Positions 42,697 through 51,858 are shown, counted from the stretch's first letter. The stretch: 64,000 nucleotides of DNA from Streptomyces sp. Tu 3180 (GCF_009852415.1 NZ_WOXS01000002.1:434001-498000), one strand, 5' to 3'. Notes: generated by a model from the sequence alone, not told the origin. Numbers and translations are program-made.

Positions 42697-44094
42697 ATGA
42701 CTGTGACTCTGGCTCCTCCGGCCCGCATCGGGAAGGCCGCTGTCGGTGCCCTCGGCATGCTGGCAGTCGCCACCGGTGCCCTGGAGTCGGTGGTGACGCC
42801 GACGCTCCCGCTCCTGCAACGCGAGCTGAACATGAGTCCGGCCGAAGGGGCGCTGCTCAGCGTCGTGCTCCTTGTCACCGGCGCGCTCGTCACACCGGTC
42901 GCGGGCAAGTTCGGCGACCGGTGCGGCGGAAAACGGGTCCTGATCCGGCTGATGGCTGTGGTCTGTACCGGTGGTCTGGTGTCCGCCCTGGCGCCGAACC
43001 TGCCGGTGCTGCTGCTCGGTCAGGTGCTGCAGGGCGCGATGGTGGGCGCATTGCCTCTGTCGTTCATTCTGGTGCGCGAACACCTCCCCGCGGAAGAGTC
43101 GAAGGTGGCCATCGGAGTGGTCAGCGGGCTGTTCGTGGGGGGCGGGACGGCGGGAACGCTGTCGGCCGGGCCCGTGGCGGAAGGGCTGTCCCGCCACTGG
43201 ATGTTCGCGCTGCCGACGATCGTGGTCATCGCGGCCACCGTGCTGGTGAACAGGCTGATGCCGAACGATCCACCGGGCCGGTCGGACGACGCCGGGGTCG
43301 ACTGGCCCGGCCTGGTCCTCTTGAGCGGGACGCTGCTCACGCTCGTGCTCGCGCTCGCGCTGGCGCCCGCCATCGGCTCGCAGCCACTCGTGCTCGGCGC
43401 CCTCGTCGTGGTTCTGGCCGCCTTCGTGACCGGATGGGCGGCCGTTGAGCGTCGTGCGGCCTCGCCGATGGTCGATCTGCGCATGCTGGCACGGCCTGCG
43501 ATGTGGCAGTCGTGTGTGCTGACGTTCATGATCTGCGCCGGTACCTCGATGGCGGTCCATCTCGTCCCGCAACTGTTCGCGGTGTCCGCCGGCGATTACG
43601 GCTTCGGGGCCGACGCCACCGAGATCGGTTTCTTCCTGCTCCCCGGCGCCGTGGCCGCGTCGTTGGCCGGGCCGATGAGCGGGATCGGGGCACGGCGCTT
43701 CGGCTCGCGTGCCGTGGTCACCACCGGGACCGTCGTCCTGGCCGCCGCCCTGATCACCTTGTCAGCCGCCCACACCGAGGTCTGGCACCTCGTTGTCGGC
43801 AAGGCGCTGATCGCGCTTGCCAACGGTCTGTGCGTCACGGCGCTGGTGACCGGCACCGCCGCTTCCGTCGTTCGGAGCGACACCGGCATCGCCACCAGCC
43901 TGGTCCTGGTGACTCGCGTGATCGGTTTCGCCGTGGGCTCGCAGGTCGGTGGTGCGGTCCTCACCGCCGGGACTCCTTCCGGGTCGGACGTCCCGGCTGA
44001 ATCGGCCTTCGTCACCGGCTTCGTCATCGCCGGCGCCGTCACGGCGCTGTCCCTGCTTGTCGTCCGCACCATGAGCAAAGGAGCCGGGGAATGA
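42697..44094 (+). CDS. MFS drug exporter
   Basis: 465 residues, 12-14 hydrophobic segments. The first helix GALGMLAVATGALESVVTPTLP and the motif-A loop GKFGDRCGGKRVLI are typical of DHA-type exporters. Upstream in-frame ATGs at 42511 and 42679 are rejected: GGAAAGGA lies 8 nt before ATG 42697, and the earlier stretch has no membrane pattern. It overlaps the FAD-monooxygenase gene by 4 nt (ATGA), so the two are coupled: probably efflux plus inactivation of one small molecule. Starts 190 nt after the ABC permease; no terminator seen between them. Confidence 0.9.
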   Translation: MTVTLAPPARIGKAAVGALGMLAVATGALESVVTPTLPLLQRELNMSPAEGALLSVVLLVTGALVTPVAGKFGDRCGGKRVLIRLMAVVCTGGLVSALAPNLPVLLLGQVLQGAMVGALPLSFILVREHLPAEESKVAIGVVSGLFVGGGTAGTLSAGPVAEGLSRHWMFALPTIVVIAATVLVNRLMPNDPPGRSDDAGVDWPGLVLLSGTLLTLVLALALAPAIGSQPLVLGALVVVLAAFVTGWAAVERRAASPMVDLRMLARPAMWQSCVLTFMICAGTSMAVHLVPQLFAVSAGDYGFGADATEIGFFLLPGAVAASLAGPMSGIGARRFGSRAVVTTGTVVLAAALITLSAAHTEVWHLVVGKALIALANGLCVTALVTGTAASVVRSDTGIATSLVLVTRVIGFAVGSQVGGAVLTAGTPSGSDVPAESAFVTGFVIAGAVTALSLLVVRTMSKGAGE

Positions 44095-45311
44095 CCCTCA
44101 CCGATCAGCTGACGGACATCCGTACGACGCCGAGGCGCGAGGTCCTGATATCCGGGGCCGGCATCGCGGGTTCCGCCCTCGCGTTCTGGCTGAACCGCTA
44201 CGGATACGCAGTCACGGTGGTGGAGAGGGCGGGCGCGCTTCGTGGTGGCGGTCACCCCATCGACGTGCGCGGCACCGCACTGGAGGTCGTCCGGAGGATG
44301 GGGATCCTGCCACAACTGCAGGACGCCCACATCGACGTGCGCCGGCTGACCTTCCTCGACGGGGACGGCAGTGAGGTGGCCTCGCTCCACCCGCACAGCG
44401 TCACCGGCGGTGTCACCGGACGGGACCTGGAGGTTCGGCGCGGGAATCTGACCGACGTCCTTCACACGGCGATCCGTGACGACGTGGAGTTCTTGTTCAA
44501 CGACTCCATCGACGCCCTCGACCAGTCCGGCCACGGGGTCGACGTCACCTTCCACGGGGGCAGCAGGCGGACGTTCGACATGGTGTTCGGTGCGGACGGT
44601 CTGCACTCCCGTACCCGGGAGATGCTGTTCGGCCCCGAAAGGCAGTTCCACCGGTACCTCGGCTACTGCTTCGCCGTGTTCACCATGCGCAACGCCTTCG
44701 GGCTCTCCCACGAGACCGTGATGTGGAACGCCCCGGGCAAGGCCGCGGCTCTCTACGCCGTGGGGGGCGACGACGAAGTACACGCCTTCCTGAACTTCGC
44801 ACGGCCGGAACCGCCGTTCGACGCCTTCCGGGACCCGGAAGCCCAACGAGACCTGATCGCCACGGTCTTCGCCGACGCGGGGTGGGAGGTCCCGGGGATG
44901 CTGGCCGCCATGCGCGACGCGAACGACCTGTTCTTCGACGCGGTCGGCCAGATCCGCATGCCCCGGTGGTCCAGCGGCAGGACGGCGCTGGTGGGCGACG
45001 CCGCGTACGCGCCCTCGTTCCTCACCGGTCAGGGCACCAGCCTCGCCCTCGTCGGCGCGTACATGCTCGCCGGTTCCTTGGCCGGCCGGGACCACGCCGC
45101 AGGCTTCGCTGCCTACGAACACGGCTCCCGTGCGTTTGTGACCGTGAACCAGGAGCTGGTCGGCGAGGGCGGTGCCACACTCCTCCCGACCACCGCCCGG
45201 GCCCTGGAACAACGCAACGACAGGCTGCGCGGTCTCAGCTCCATGCCTTCCACGGAGGGACGACCGGCCCATTCGGCCCTCGTCCTGCCCGAGTTCATGC
45301 CCCCGGCGTGA
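44091..45311 (+). CDS. FAD-dependent monooxygenase (TetX/PHBH family)
   Basis: 406 residues. GAGIAGSALAFWLNRYGY (residues about 22-40) is the FAD ADP-binding fold. GADGLHSRTRE holds the second dinucleotide motif (DG), and LVGDAAYAPSFLTGQG is the ribityl-binding GD motif. RGGGHPIDVRG is typical of the TetX-like and rifampicin-monooxygenase branch. The usual action is hydroxylation of an aromatic or drug molecule with NADPH. ATG 44091 overlaps the MFS stop. Together they suggest a self-protection or resistance operon; the substrate is not known. Confidence 0.9.
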   Translation: MTLTDQLTDIRTTPRREVLISGAGIAGSALAFWLNRYGYAVTVVERAGALRGGGHPIDVRGTALEVVRRMGILPQLQDAHIDVRRLTFLDGDGSEVASLHPHSVTGGVTGRDLEVRRGNLTDVLHTAIRDDVEFLFNDSIDALDQSGHGVDVTFHGGSRRTFDMVFGADGLHSRTREMLFGPERQFHRYLGYCFAVFTMRNAFGLSHETVMWNAPGKAAALYAVGGDDEVHAFLNFARPEPPFDAFRDPEAQRDLIATVFADAGWEVPGMLAAMRDANDLFFDAVGQIRMPRWSSGRTALVGDAAYAPSFLTGQGTSLALVGAYMLAGSLAGRDHAAGFAAYEHGSRAFVTVNQELVGEGGATLLPTTARALEQRNDRLRGLSSMPSTEGRPAHSALVLPEFMPPA

Positions 45312-45551
45312 GACCGGTTGCGCGCACTGATGACGGGCGTGCCCGGCGACCGGGGCCGCACCCCGGCCTCGTTCCACTCGGCCAGGCGCCACCCCACACC
45401 CCCGGATCAACGGTCCCGGAGTGATCCAGCCACCTCGAAGATCATTTCGTTGGGAGTTCCTGGAGGCCCGCCACGCGATCTGCCGGATCATGCTGTAACG
45501 ATCGGGCGGCACGCACCACTTCCCGGTGACGGACGAACCTGGAGGACGGAG
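45312..45551. other. intergenic region before the sigma factor gene
   Basis: About 240 bases, less G/C-rich around 45430-45510. It should hold the sigma-factor promoter and the end of the previous operon, but I cannot identify a clear terminator or an ECF-type promoter motif. Confidence 0.4.
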
Positions 45552-46109
45552 GTGCACGCCGTGCCCGATGACGAGGCACGCTTCACCGCGATGTACGACG
45601 CCTGCCGACAACGCGTCTGGGCCTACGCGGTCAGCCGCGCGGGGCGGCAGGTGGCGGATGAGGTGGTGAGCGAGACCTTCACCGTGGCCTGGCGCCGTAT
45701 CGGCGACATACCCCAGCCGCCGCTGCCCTGGCTGCTCGGCGTGGCCCGCAACGTCCTGCGCGACACCGGACGCGCCGAGGCCAGGCGCGCCTCGCTCGCC
45801 ACCGAGCTGCGGGACTGGACGGACACGGTCGAGGGTGACATCGCCGACGACGTCGCCGACCGGATCGCGCTCCGGAACGCCCTGGCGTCCCTGAGCGACG
45901 AGGACCGCGAGGTGCTGGTCCTGGCCGCGTGGCAGGGGCTCACCCCCCGCGAGGCCGCCCGCGTCCTCGGCTGCACGGCCGCCACCATGCGCGTGCGGCT
46001 CCACCGTGCGCGTCGCCGGCTCGCCAAGGCGGTGGCGGTACGGGACGAGGCACCACCGGTGCGCCCCGGTGTCCGCCCCCTGGTCAGTACGGCAGGAGAG
46101 GAAGTGTGA
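45552..46109 (+). CDS. RNA polymerase sigma factor (ECF type, sigma-70 family)
   Basis: 185 residues from GTG 45552, or 182 from GTG 45561. Region 2 is seen as FTAMYDACRQRVWAYAVSRA, then VADEVVSETFTVAWRRI, then PWLLGVARNVLRD. Region 4 is ALASLSDEDREVLVLAAWQG, then TPREAARVLGCTAATMRVRL with its helix-turn-helix. There is no long N- or C-terminal extension, as in small ECF factors. Both GTGs have GGAGG at good distance. The downstream gene begins inside the stop codon (TGATG), the typical arrangement of a sigma factor with its membrane regulator. Confidence 0.9.
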   Translation: MHAVPDDEARFTAMYDACRQRVWAYAVSRAGRQVADEVVSETFTVAWRRIGDIPQPPLPWLLGVARNVLRDTGRAEARRASLATELRDWTDTVEGDIADDVADRIALRNALASLSDEDREVLVLAAWQGLTPREAARVLGCTAATMRVRLHRARRRLAKAVAVRDEAPPVRPGVRPLVSTAGEEV

Positions 46110-47365
46110 TGAAGCACGACGACCTGATGCGTCGGCTGGCCGACGCCCGCCCCGAACACCTCGCCCCCGACAGGCCGGTCGACCCCGAGGTCCGGCGGGC
46201 CGAGCTGCAGGGTGTGATGCGGCGGGCCCGAGAGCCGCAGGCGGCGCCGGTGAAGCGGGGAAGGAGCCGCGTCGGCGCGCGGCCGGCGTGGAGCGTGGCC
46301 CTGGCCGGCGCGGCGGCCGTGGCCGCCGCGGCCCTGGTCGTCACCACGGCCGGGCCGCCCGGCGAGGGACCGCGGCCCGGGGCGGGCGCGCCCGCCACCG
46401 ACTTCTCCGCGTCCCGCATCCTGCTCGCAGCCGCCTCCGACGTCGAGAAGACGGAGGCGACCTCGGGCGCCTACTGGTACCAGGAGAAGCGCACGGGATC
46501 ACTGCGAAGGGTCCCCGGCAAGGGCTACACGCTCGACGTCCGGCACGAGACCAGGACGTGGCTGACGAAGGGAACCGGCGAGCGCGACCGGCGCTGGACG
46601 CTGCACATCGACGCCGGGGCCCGGCCCGCCACCCCGGCCGACGAGGAGGCCTGGCGCGCCGACGGCTCGCCGAAGCGGTGGGACCTGACGGACCACGACC
46701 GGGCCCGGCGCGAGCGGAACGAGCCCGGGCGCGACGACGGCACGCCCCTCGGACCCCGGCCGGAGATCGTCACTTGGGACGGCGCGGGCGAGTTCGCGGG
46801 CGACGCCCCCGGTGGCGGGACGGACACGGTCTCGGCCGGGGCGGAGATCGACCTGACGGAACTGCAGTCGCTGCCCACCGACCCGGACCGGCTCCGCGAG
46901 CGGCTGGAGCGGATCGTCGACGATCAGTACAACGCGCCGCGGCACATCCTGCGGGAACTGCTCGGCCAGACGGCCGAGAACCTGGCCCTCGAGCTGCCGG
47001 TGTCGCCGCGGTTGCGGGCCGCGGCCTACCGGGTGCGTGCCTCGCTGCCGGGCGTGCGGGACATCGGCGAGGTCACCGACCGGTCCGGGCGCCCGGGTTA
47101 CGCCGTGGAGATCGGGAGCCCGCGGCCCGGAGCGGAGAACAAGCGCCGCTTGATCTTCGACAAGGAGACCGGGCTGCCGCTGTCGGAGGAGTCGTACGCG
47201 ACCTCGGCCGGCGACGGGCACCGGCCCGGAGAGCTCACCGGCTACACCACCTTCACGGTGATGAGGTGGACCGACCGGGCCCCGTCGTTCGACGAGGACT
47301 TCATGACCGGCGAACCGGGGCACCCGAACGCGGAGGCCGGCGTCGAGCCCACCGGCAGGCGCTGA
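46109..47365 (+). CDS. CU044_5270 family protein (putative sigma-associated membrane protein)
   Basis: 418 residues. A cytoplasmic N-terminal 60 residues (MKHDDLMRRLADARPEHLAP, …) is followed by one membrane segment (VALAGAAAVAAAALVVTTA, about 65-85) and a long outside domain with the family's LLAAASDVEKTEATSGAYWY and ending RLIFDKETGLPLSEESYATS. CU044_5270 proteins are found right after SigE-type sigma genes in actinomycetes and are thought to be their partners, but no anti-sigma activity is proven. ATG 46109 overlaps the sigma stop by one base. A strong terminator follows. Confidence 0.85.
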   Translation: MKHDDLMRRLADARPEHLAPDRPVDPEVRRAELQGVMRRAREPQAAPVKRGRSRVGARPAWSVALAGAAAVAAAALVVTTAGPPGEGPRPGAGAPATDFSASRILLAAASDVEKTEATSGAYWYQEKRTGSLRRVPGKGYTLDVRHETRTWLTKGTGERDRRWTLHIDAGARPATPADEEAWRADGSPKRWDLTDHDRARRERNEPGRDDGTPLGPRPEIVTWDGAGEFAGDAPGGGTDTVSAGAEIDLTELQSLPTDPDRLRERLERIVDDQYNAPRHILRELLGQTAENLALELPVSPRLRAAAYRVRASLPGVRDIGEVTDRSGRPGYAVEIGSPRPGAENKRRLIFDKETGLPLSEESYATSAGDGHRPGELTGYTTFTVMRWTDRAPSFDEDFMTGEPGHPNAEAGVEPTGRR

Positions 47366-47380
47366 CCCCGACCGCACCTG

Positions 47381-47421
47381 CCCTGCCCCGTGCCCGCCTG
47401 TGCGGCGGGCACGGGGCAGGG
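47381..47421. terminator. long bidirectional terminator hairpin
   Basis: A perfect 18-bp stem (47381-47398 with 47404-47421, 5-nt loop TGTGC) lies between the CU044_5270 gene and the convergent propeller gene. It is one of the strongest hairpins in the window and closes both transcripts. Confidence 0.9.
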
Positions 47422-47500
47422 CGTCGCGATCCCCCCGCCACGGCCCCCGCCGCTCGCGCACGAGCGGTGGGGCGGCAGGAGAGCGTGGTGGTCGGGGCGA

Positions 47501-48619
47501 TCAGTGGAAGCGGCGGACGAAAACGTCCGACTTGCCGTTGGTGTCGCCGGGCACGATGTCGTCGGCCGTGGAATGGAAGACCACGTCGCGTCCACCGGCG
47601 CTGACCGCGTCGGTCCCGGCCGAGGCGGGCTGGTTCGAGACGATCGCGTCGGTGCCCGTCTCCAGGTCGCGCAGCACGAGCGACGGTCCGTTCGCGTCGT
47701 GCGGGGCGTACAGCAGATGGCGGCCGGTGGGATCGATGGCCACGCCCCGCGCGTTCGGCACCACTTGGTCGCTGCCCGAGCTCTCGTCGTGGATGTAGGT
47801 GTCGGAGCCCGAGAGGTAGACGACCTTGCTGCCGTCCTTGCTGAGCTGGACGAGCGTCGCCGCCTTGGACGGGCCCTCGACCGGGCCGGAGGAGGTGCCG
47901 TCGGTCCGGTCCCACACGAAGACGTCCTCCGCCCGACCGTCCTGGTAGGCGACGAAGCGGCCGTCGCCGCTGATGGACGGCCGGGCCGAGACGGTGTGAC
48001 CGAACTCGGCGACGGTCTCCGTGGTGTCGGTGCGCCAGTCCCGTACCTCGATGCGCTGCCGGGACGGCGGTCGGTTGAAGGTGGCGGCCTGGGCGATGGA
48101 GCGGCCGTCCGCGCTCAGCGACGGCTGGCCGCAGCCGAGGCCCGGACAGTTGACGCCGATCGTGCTTCCCGAGCTCACCTGGGACAGGAAGACCTTCGTG
48201 TCCCTGAACAGCAGCCCCCACAGGACAACGTACTGCCCGTCCCCGCTGATCACCGGGCGCTGGATCGGAGGGGCGGTGGTGCTCATCAGCGTGGTCTGGC
48301 TCGTCCACCGGTCGCGGACGAACACCCTTTCCCATGTCACCGGGTTGGCGGATGTGAGGTTCTTCGCCGACGACGAGAAGGCGATACGCCGGCCGTCGGT
48401 CGTGATCGTGGCGCCGGCGGAGTCGCCGTCGCCCTGGGTGCCGTCGGTCGCGACACTGATCCGCTCGACCCCGGCTCCGCTGTCGCTCGCGACGCCCGGC
48501 ACGGTCATGGGCTCAGCCGAAGCGGCTCCGGGCAGCACCGCCGTGACCGCGCAGACCACGACCGCGGTGCTCAAGGCGGCCCGCACACGTCTGGTGGCGC
48601 TCCGTTCCGCGTTTCTCAT
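47501..48619 (-). CDS. secreted TolB-like beta-propeller protein
   Basis: 372 residues with a signal peptide (RVRAALSTAVVVCAVTAVLPGAASA, cleavage near residue 35). The rest consists of repeated blades with the TolB/WD40-like motifs SxDGRxIAF/xVxDR: ITTDGRRIAFSSS, ISGDGQYVVLWG, LSADGRSIAQA, ISGDGRFVAYQD, LSKDGSKVVYLSG. It is probably a binding scaffold outside the cell; no catalytic residues are evident. ATG 48619 has a G-rich site upstream (GGGGGGAAA). Unlinked to its neighbours. Confidence 0.82.
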   Translation of the reverse strand: MRNAERSATRRVRAALSTAVVVCAVTAVLPGAASAEPMTVPGVASDSGAGVERISVATDGTQGDGDSAGATITTDGRRIAFSSSAKNLTSANPVTWERVFVRDRWTSQTTLMSTTAPPIQRPVISGDGQYVVLWGLLFRDTKVFLSQVSSGSTIGVNCPGLGCGQPSLSADGRSIAQAATFNRPPSRQRIEVRDWRTDTTETVAEFGHTVSARPSISGDGRFVAYQDGRAEDVFVWDRTDGTSSGPVEGPSKAATLVQLSKDGSKVVYLSGSDTYIHDESSGSDQVVPNARGVAIDPTGRHLLYAPHDANGPSLVLRDLETGTDAIVSNQPASAGTDAVSAGGRDVVFHSTADDIVPGDTNGKSDVFVRRFH

Positions 48620-48795
48620 TTTCCCCCCAGGGACAGGACATGGTCCTTCTCCCCGGTTCCCCACCGGAGAGCCACAAGCATGCAACCGCCATGGCGCTGT
48701 GGGGTCAATGCGTCGCATGACTGTCGAGAGGCACGGTTCCGGTCAGGTGGGAGCGGTCCGGACCGTCGGCAGCGGCTCGCGGAAAGCGGCGGCGC

Positions 48796-49770
48796 TCAGG
48801 ATGACCCTCCGTAGCAGGAGACGATCGCGGCGGCGCGGTTGCGCAGGGAGGTGCGCAACCACTGCGGGGCCAGGGCTTCCGCGTCCGCGGTGAGCTGCCA
48901 CAGCGCCCATTCGGCGTGCCGGGGATCCTGGAAGGTCACCTCCAGCCGCAGCCAGCCGTCCGCATCGGGTTCCTCGACGCGGACGGCCAGCGCGGTGTCC
49001 ACCAGTTCCTCCCGCCGCGCCGGGTTCACCCGTACCCGCACGGTGACCTGGTCGCCGTCGGACAGGAACTGCGCGCAGCGTTCCCGCCAGATCCGGTCCA
49101 GATCGATCCGGTCGGGTCGCTGTGCCGGTTCGGGGAGCTGCTCGGCGGCCGACACCCGCGACAGCCGGTAGGTGCGGTCCGCGCCGGATCTCGTGGCCAG
49201 CAGGTAGCCCCGGTCGCGTACGGTGACCAGGCCGACCGGGTCCACCGTGCGCCATTGCGGTGCCTGACCCGTGGCCGCGTAGTGGATGCGCAGCTTGCGT
49301 CCGGCGAGCACCGCGCGCCTGACCTCGCTCATCGTGGTGCCGGGCACCTCCTCGGTGACCAGTCGGCGTGAGAGCAGGTCGGTCTCCGGGTCGACGAGGA
49401 ATCGCCGGGCGGCGTCGCTCGCGGTGGCCCGGTGGCTTTCGGGCAGCGCGTCGACCACCTTGCGCATGGCCGAAGCGAGCGCCGGGCCGAGGCCGAACAC
49501 CTGCTCGCCGCGCCCCGATCCGGCGGTCAGCAGGGCGAGGGCCTCGTCGTGGTTCAGTCCGGTGAGATCGGTCCGGAAATCGGGCAGCAATGCGAACCCG
49601 CCGTGCCGGCCGCGTTCGGCGTAGACCGGGACGCCGGCCGCGGACAGCGCCTCGATGTCGCGCAGCACGGTGCGGGTGGACACCTCCAGCTCGCGGACCA
49701 GCGCGGCCGCGGTCAGCCGACCGTGCCGGCGCAGCAGCAGCACCAACGAGATCAACCGGTCGGCACGCAC
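48796..49770 (-). CDS. YafY-type WYL-domain transcriptional regulator
   Basis: 324 residues. The N-terminal DeoR-like helix-turn-helix (LISLVLLLRRHGRLTAAALV, then ELEVSTRTVLRDIEALSAAG) is followed by a WYL domain (LRIHYAATGQAPQWRTVDPV, GLVTVRDRGYLLATRSG) and its C-terminal extension. WYL domains bind ligands, often nucleic-acid-related. GTG 49770 has no Shine-Dalgarno site; a TAGCGT -10 box (49782-49777) ends 6 nt upstream, so the gene is probably leaderless. It is divergent from a RidA gene, a common pairing, and likely controls it. Confidence 0.9.
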   Translation of the reverse strand: MRADRLISLVLLLRRHGRLTAAALVRELEVSTRTVLRDIEALSAAGVPVYAERGRHGGFALLPDFRTDLTGLNHDEALALLTAGSGRGEQVFGLGPALASAMRKVVDALPESHRATASDAARRFLVDPETDLLSRRLVTEEVPGTTMSEVRRAVLAGRKLRIHYAATGQAPQWRTVDPVGLVTVRDRGYLLATRSGADRTYRLSRVSAAEQLPEPAQRPDRIDLDRIWRERCAQFLSDGDQVTVRVRVNPARREELVDTALAVRVEEPDADGWLRLEVTFQDPRHAEWALWQLTADAEALAPQWLRTSLRNRAAAIVSCYGGSS

Positions 49771-49905
49771 ACGAGAACGCTAGCGAATACATGACCAAGG
49801 ATGTCGTGCTTCACGGAGAGGCTTGCCGACGTGATGCCGAAGGCGGTGGCCACCGGGCCTTCGGACGTACGTACTGCCGATGGATCGAATGGAGCTGATG
49901 CGGTG

Positions 49906-50301
49906 ATGGAGCGGTCAACGGTCAACCCGTGGACGTGGTCGGTGGAGATGGGTTGCAGCCAGGGCGAGATCGTCTCCGGGCACACGCGAACCCTGTACTG
50001 CTCCGGGCAGACCGCGATGAGCGACGAGGGCGAGCCCCGGCACGCCGGTGACATGGCGGCGCAGTTGGCGCTGACCACCGACAACCTGGAGGCCGTGCTC
50101 GGCGAGGCCGGCATGTCCCTCGCGGACCTGGTCCGGCTCAACGTCTACACCACCGACGTCGACCGGCTCCTCGAGCACTACGGTGTACTGGCGTCGCGCT
50201 TGGGCGCCGCCGGGGTGGCGCCGACCACCACGATGCTCGGGGTGACACGGCTGGCGGTCCCCGGCCTGATGGTCGAGCTCGAGGGGACCGCGGTCGCGTG
50301 A
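49906..50301 (+). CDS. RidA family protein
   Basis: 131 residues, the usual size. TRTLYCSGQTAMSDEGEPRH, then DMAAQLALTTDNLEAVLGEA, then DLVRLNVYTTDVDRLLEHYG and a VELEGTAVA end are all RidA features. The protein hydrolyses reactive enamine/imine products of amino acid catabolism. The Arg of the classical active site is not clear from reading alone, so it may be one of the non-RidA paralogues. ATG 49906 is preferred over earlier in-frame starts because the family begins here. Divergent from the WYL regulator. Confidence 0.85.
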   Translation: MERSTVNPWTWSVEMGCSQGEIVSGHTRTLYCSGQTAMSDEGEPRHAGDMAAQLALTTDNLEAVLGEAGMSLADLVRLNVYTTDVDRLLEHYGVLASRLGAAGVAPTTTMLGVTRLAVPGLMVELEGTAVA

Positions 50302-50946
50302 GGCGGCCTCGCCGCCTCCGGTAGGGCTGCCGGTCGAACCGGACGCGAGCAGCAGGCAGGAAGGACTCCCGGCACTCAGGAGGGGGACGCTCCGCGCCCA
50401 CGGCCCCGACGGCGAGTCCTTCCTGCAACGACCGCGGTACGCGGACGTCCGCCTGCCGCTCGGCGTACGCCGGCGCCGCGGTGCCCGCGGCATGCGTGAC
50501 AGGCGTCCTGGCCCAACGGTCTTGACCACCCCTCAGCGTCAGGAGCCCGGCTGCCCTGCGGGCCGCTCCGCCGCGAGCCGCGAGCCCGGGAGTGGTCTGA
50601 TCACCTCAGCCTCACACGTCGTCACGAACCGGTCCCGGCGCTGCCGGAAGCCTCCGGGCAGGTCCTCTCGCGGAGCCGTTGGTGAGGGTGCGGGCCCGCA
50701 CCGTCCGGGCGCCACTCCGAGCCGTGGATGCCGAGCCCCCGTCGGGAACCTCGCCGTGGAGCCTTCGGAGGAACGGTGGCACACGGAGGACCGGCCTCAC
50801 CGGTCAACCGGAGACCACTCATGTTGATCTTGTGCAGCTTTACGGTCGACCGTATGGAACCCGGACGGGGCCGCCCATCTCGCCGTGTGGCACCTGTCGG
50901 CTCCGTGATAGCACAGGGCGATCAGACAGAAAGGGCCTACGACCTC
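50302..50946. other. intergenic region with a palindromic operator near its right end
   Basis: About 640 bases without a supported gene. The only recognisable signal is the TACGGTCGACCGTA palindrome at 50841-50854, about 90 bases before the YceI gene. Confidence 0.5.
50841..50854. promoter_or_regulatory. perfect palindrome TACGGTCGACCGTA
   Basis: A 14-bp perfect palindrome with the size of a TetR- or MerR-type operator, located 92 bases upstream of the YceI start, in a stretch of lower G/C content than its surroundings. No matching regulator is adjacent. Confidence 0.5.
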
Positions 50947-51600
50947 ATGGGTATCTTCAGCCGCCGCCAGACAGCCGTCATCGAGCCGACGCCGACTGCC
51001 GGTACCAGTACGCCCACTGCGGAGGCCTGGGGCACCGGTGTCGCGCTGGATCCGGCACTGCGGGCGCTGACCGGGCGATGGACCATCGACCGTCCGCACA
51101 GCCGCATCGGATTCTCCGTCCGGCACGCGATGGTGACGACGGTACGGGGAGCTTTCACCGACTACGACAGCACACTGTACTTCGACGGGGCGCGGCCCTC
51201 CGAGTCGCGTGCCGAGCTCGTCATCCGGGTCGCCAGCGTCGACACGGGCGTGGAACAACGGGACGCGCACCTCATCGGCGCCGACTTCTTCGACGTGCGG
51301 CGCTACCCGGAGATGGTGTTCCGCAGCACCTCCACCGTCCACGAGGGCGGGGAGAGCTTCCGCATGACGGGAGACCTGACCATCCGCGACGTCACCCGGC
51401 CCGTCGACCTGCAACTCGACTACCTCGGCTCGGTCCTGGATCCGTTCGGTTACGAACGAGCCGGCTTCGACGGCACCACCACCATCGACCGCACCGAGTG
51501 GGGCCTGGTCTACAACCAGCGCCTCAAGAACGGCGGCGCCATGGTGAGCGAGAAGGTCCGGTTGCAGTTCGACATCTCCGCGATCCGGTCCACCTCGTAG
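50947..51600 (+). CDS. YceI family protein
   Basis: 217 residues. After a variable 50-residue N-terminus (no signal peptide) comes the YceI lipid-binding beta-barrel: LTGRWTIDRPHSRIGFSVRH, AMVTTVRGAFTDYDSTLYFD, HLIGADFFDVRRYPEMVFRS, then LTIRDVTRPVDLQLDYLG. These proteins bind isoprenoid-like lipids. The end (EWGLVYNQRL) is complete. ATG 50947 is the likely start; the Shine-Dalgarno match (AAAGGG) is a little far. It is the only gene on the plus strand in this stretch and is followed by a long palindrome. Confidence 0.9.
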   Translation: MGIFSRRQTAVIEPTPTAGTSTPTAEAWGTGVALDPALRALTGRWTIDRPHSRIGFSVRHAMVTTVRGAFTDYDSTLYFDGARPSESRAELVIRVASVDTGVEQRDAHLIGADFFDVRRYPEMVFRSTSTVHEGGESFRMTGDLTIRDVTRPVDLQLDYLGSVLDPFGYERAGFDGTTTIDRTEWGLVYNQRLKNGGAMVSEKVRLQFDISAIRSTS

Positions 51601-51810
51601 CTTCTCCGGGGGACGTGGTCGCCCGGGGAAATCCGCGGACCACCGTCATGATGACCGCGGCGTACCGGGCCGCGCGCCTCGGGGGCGGCCCGGTACGCCG
51701 GGGGTCTTGTCCGTGGGCCTCGCCGCCGGTCACCCAGGAGGCGCCGATTCCGGCGGCCGGCGCGGCCTCGGTCCGGTGGCACGAGGAGTTCGAAGTGCCC
51801 GTGGGCAGCG

Positions 51811-51858
51811 AGTGTTCCAGGAGCGCACCGCCACGTGGCGGTGCGCTCCTGGAACACT
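51811..51858. repeat. perfect 48-bp palindrome with no loop
   Basis: Bases 51811-51834 and 51835-51858 are exact reverse complements (24 + 24 with no spacer), starting AGTGTTCCAGG and ending CCTGGAACACT. It lies between the convergent YceI and membrane-protein genes, so it may act as a terminator, but its length and exactness are unusual; a fold-back sequence artefact or a transposition relic is also possible. Confidence 0.85.
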
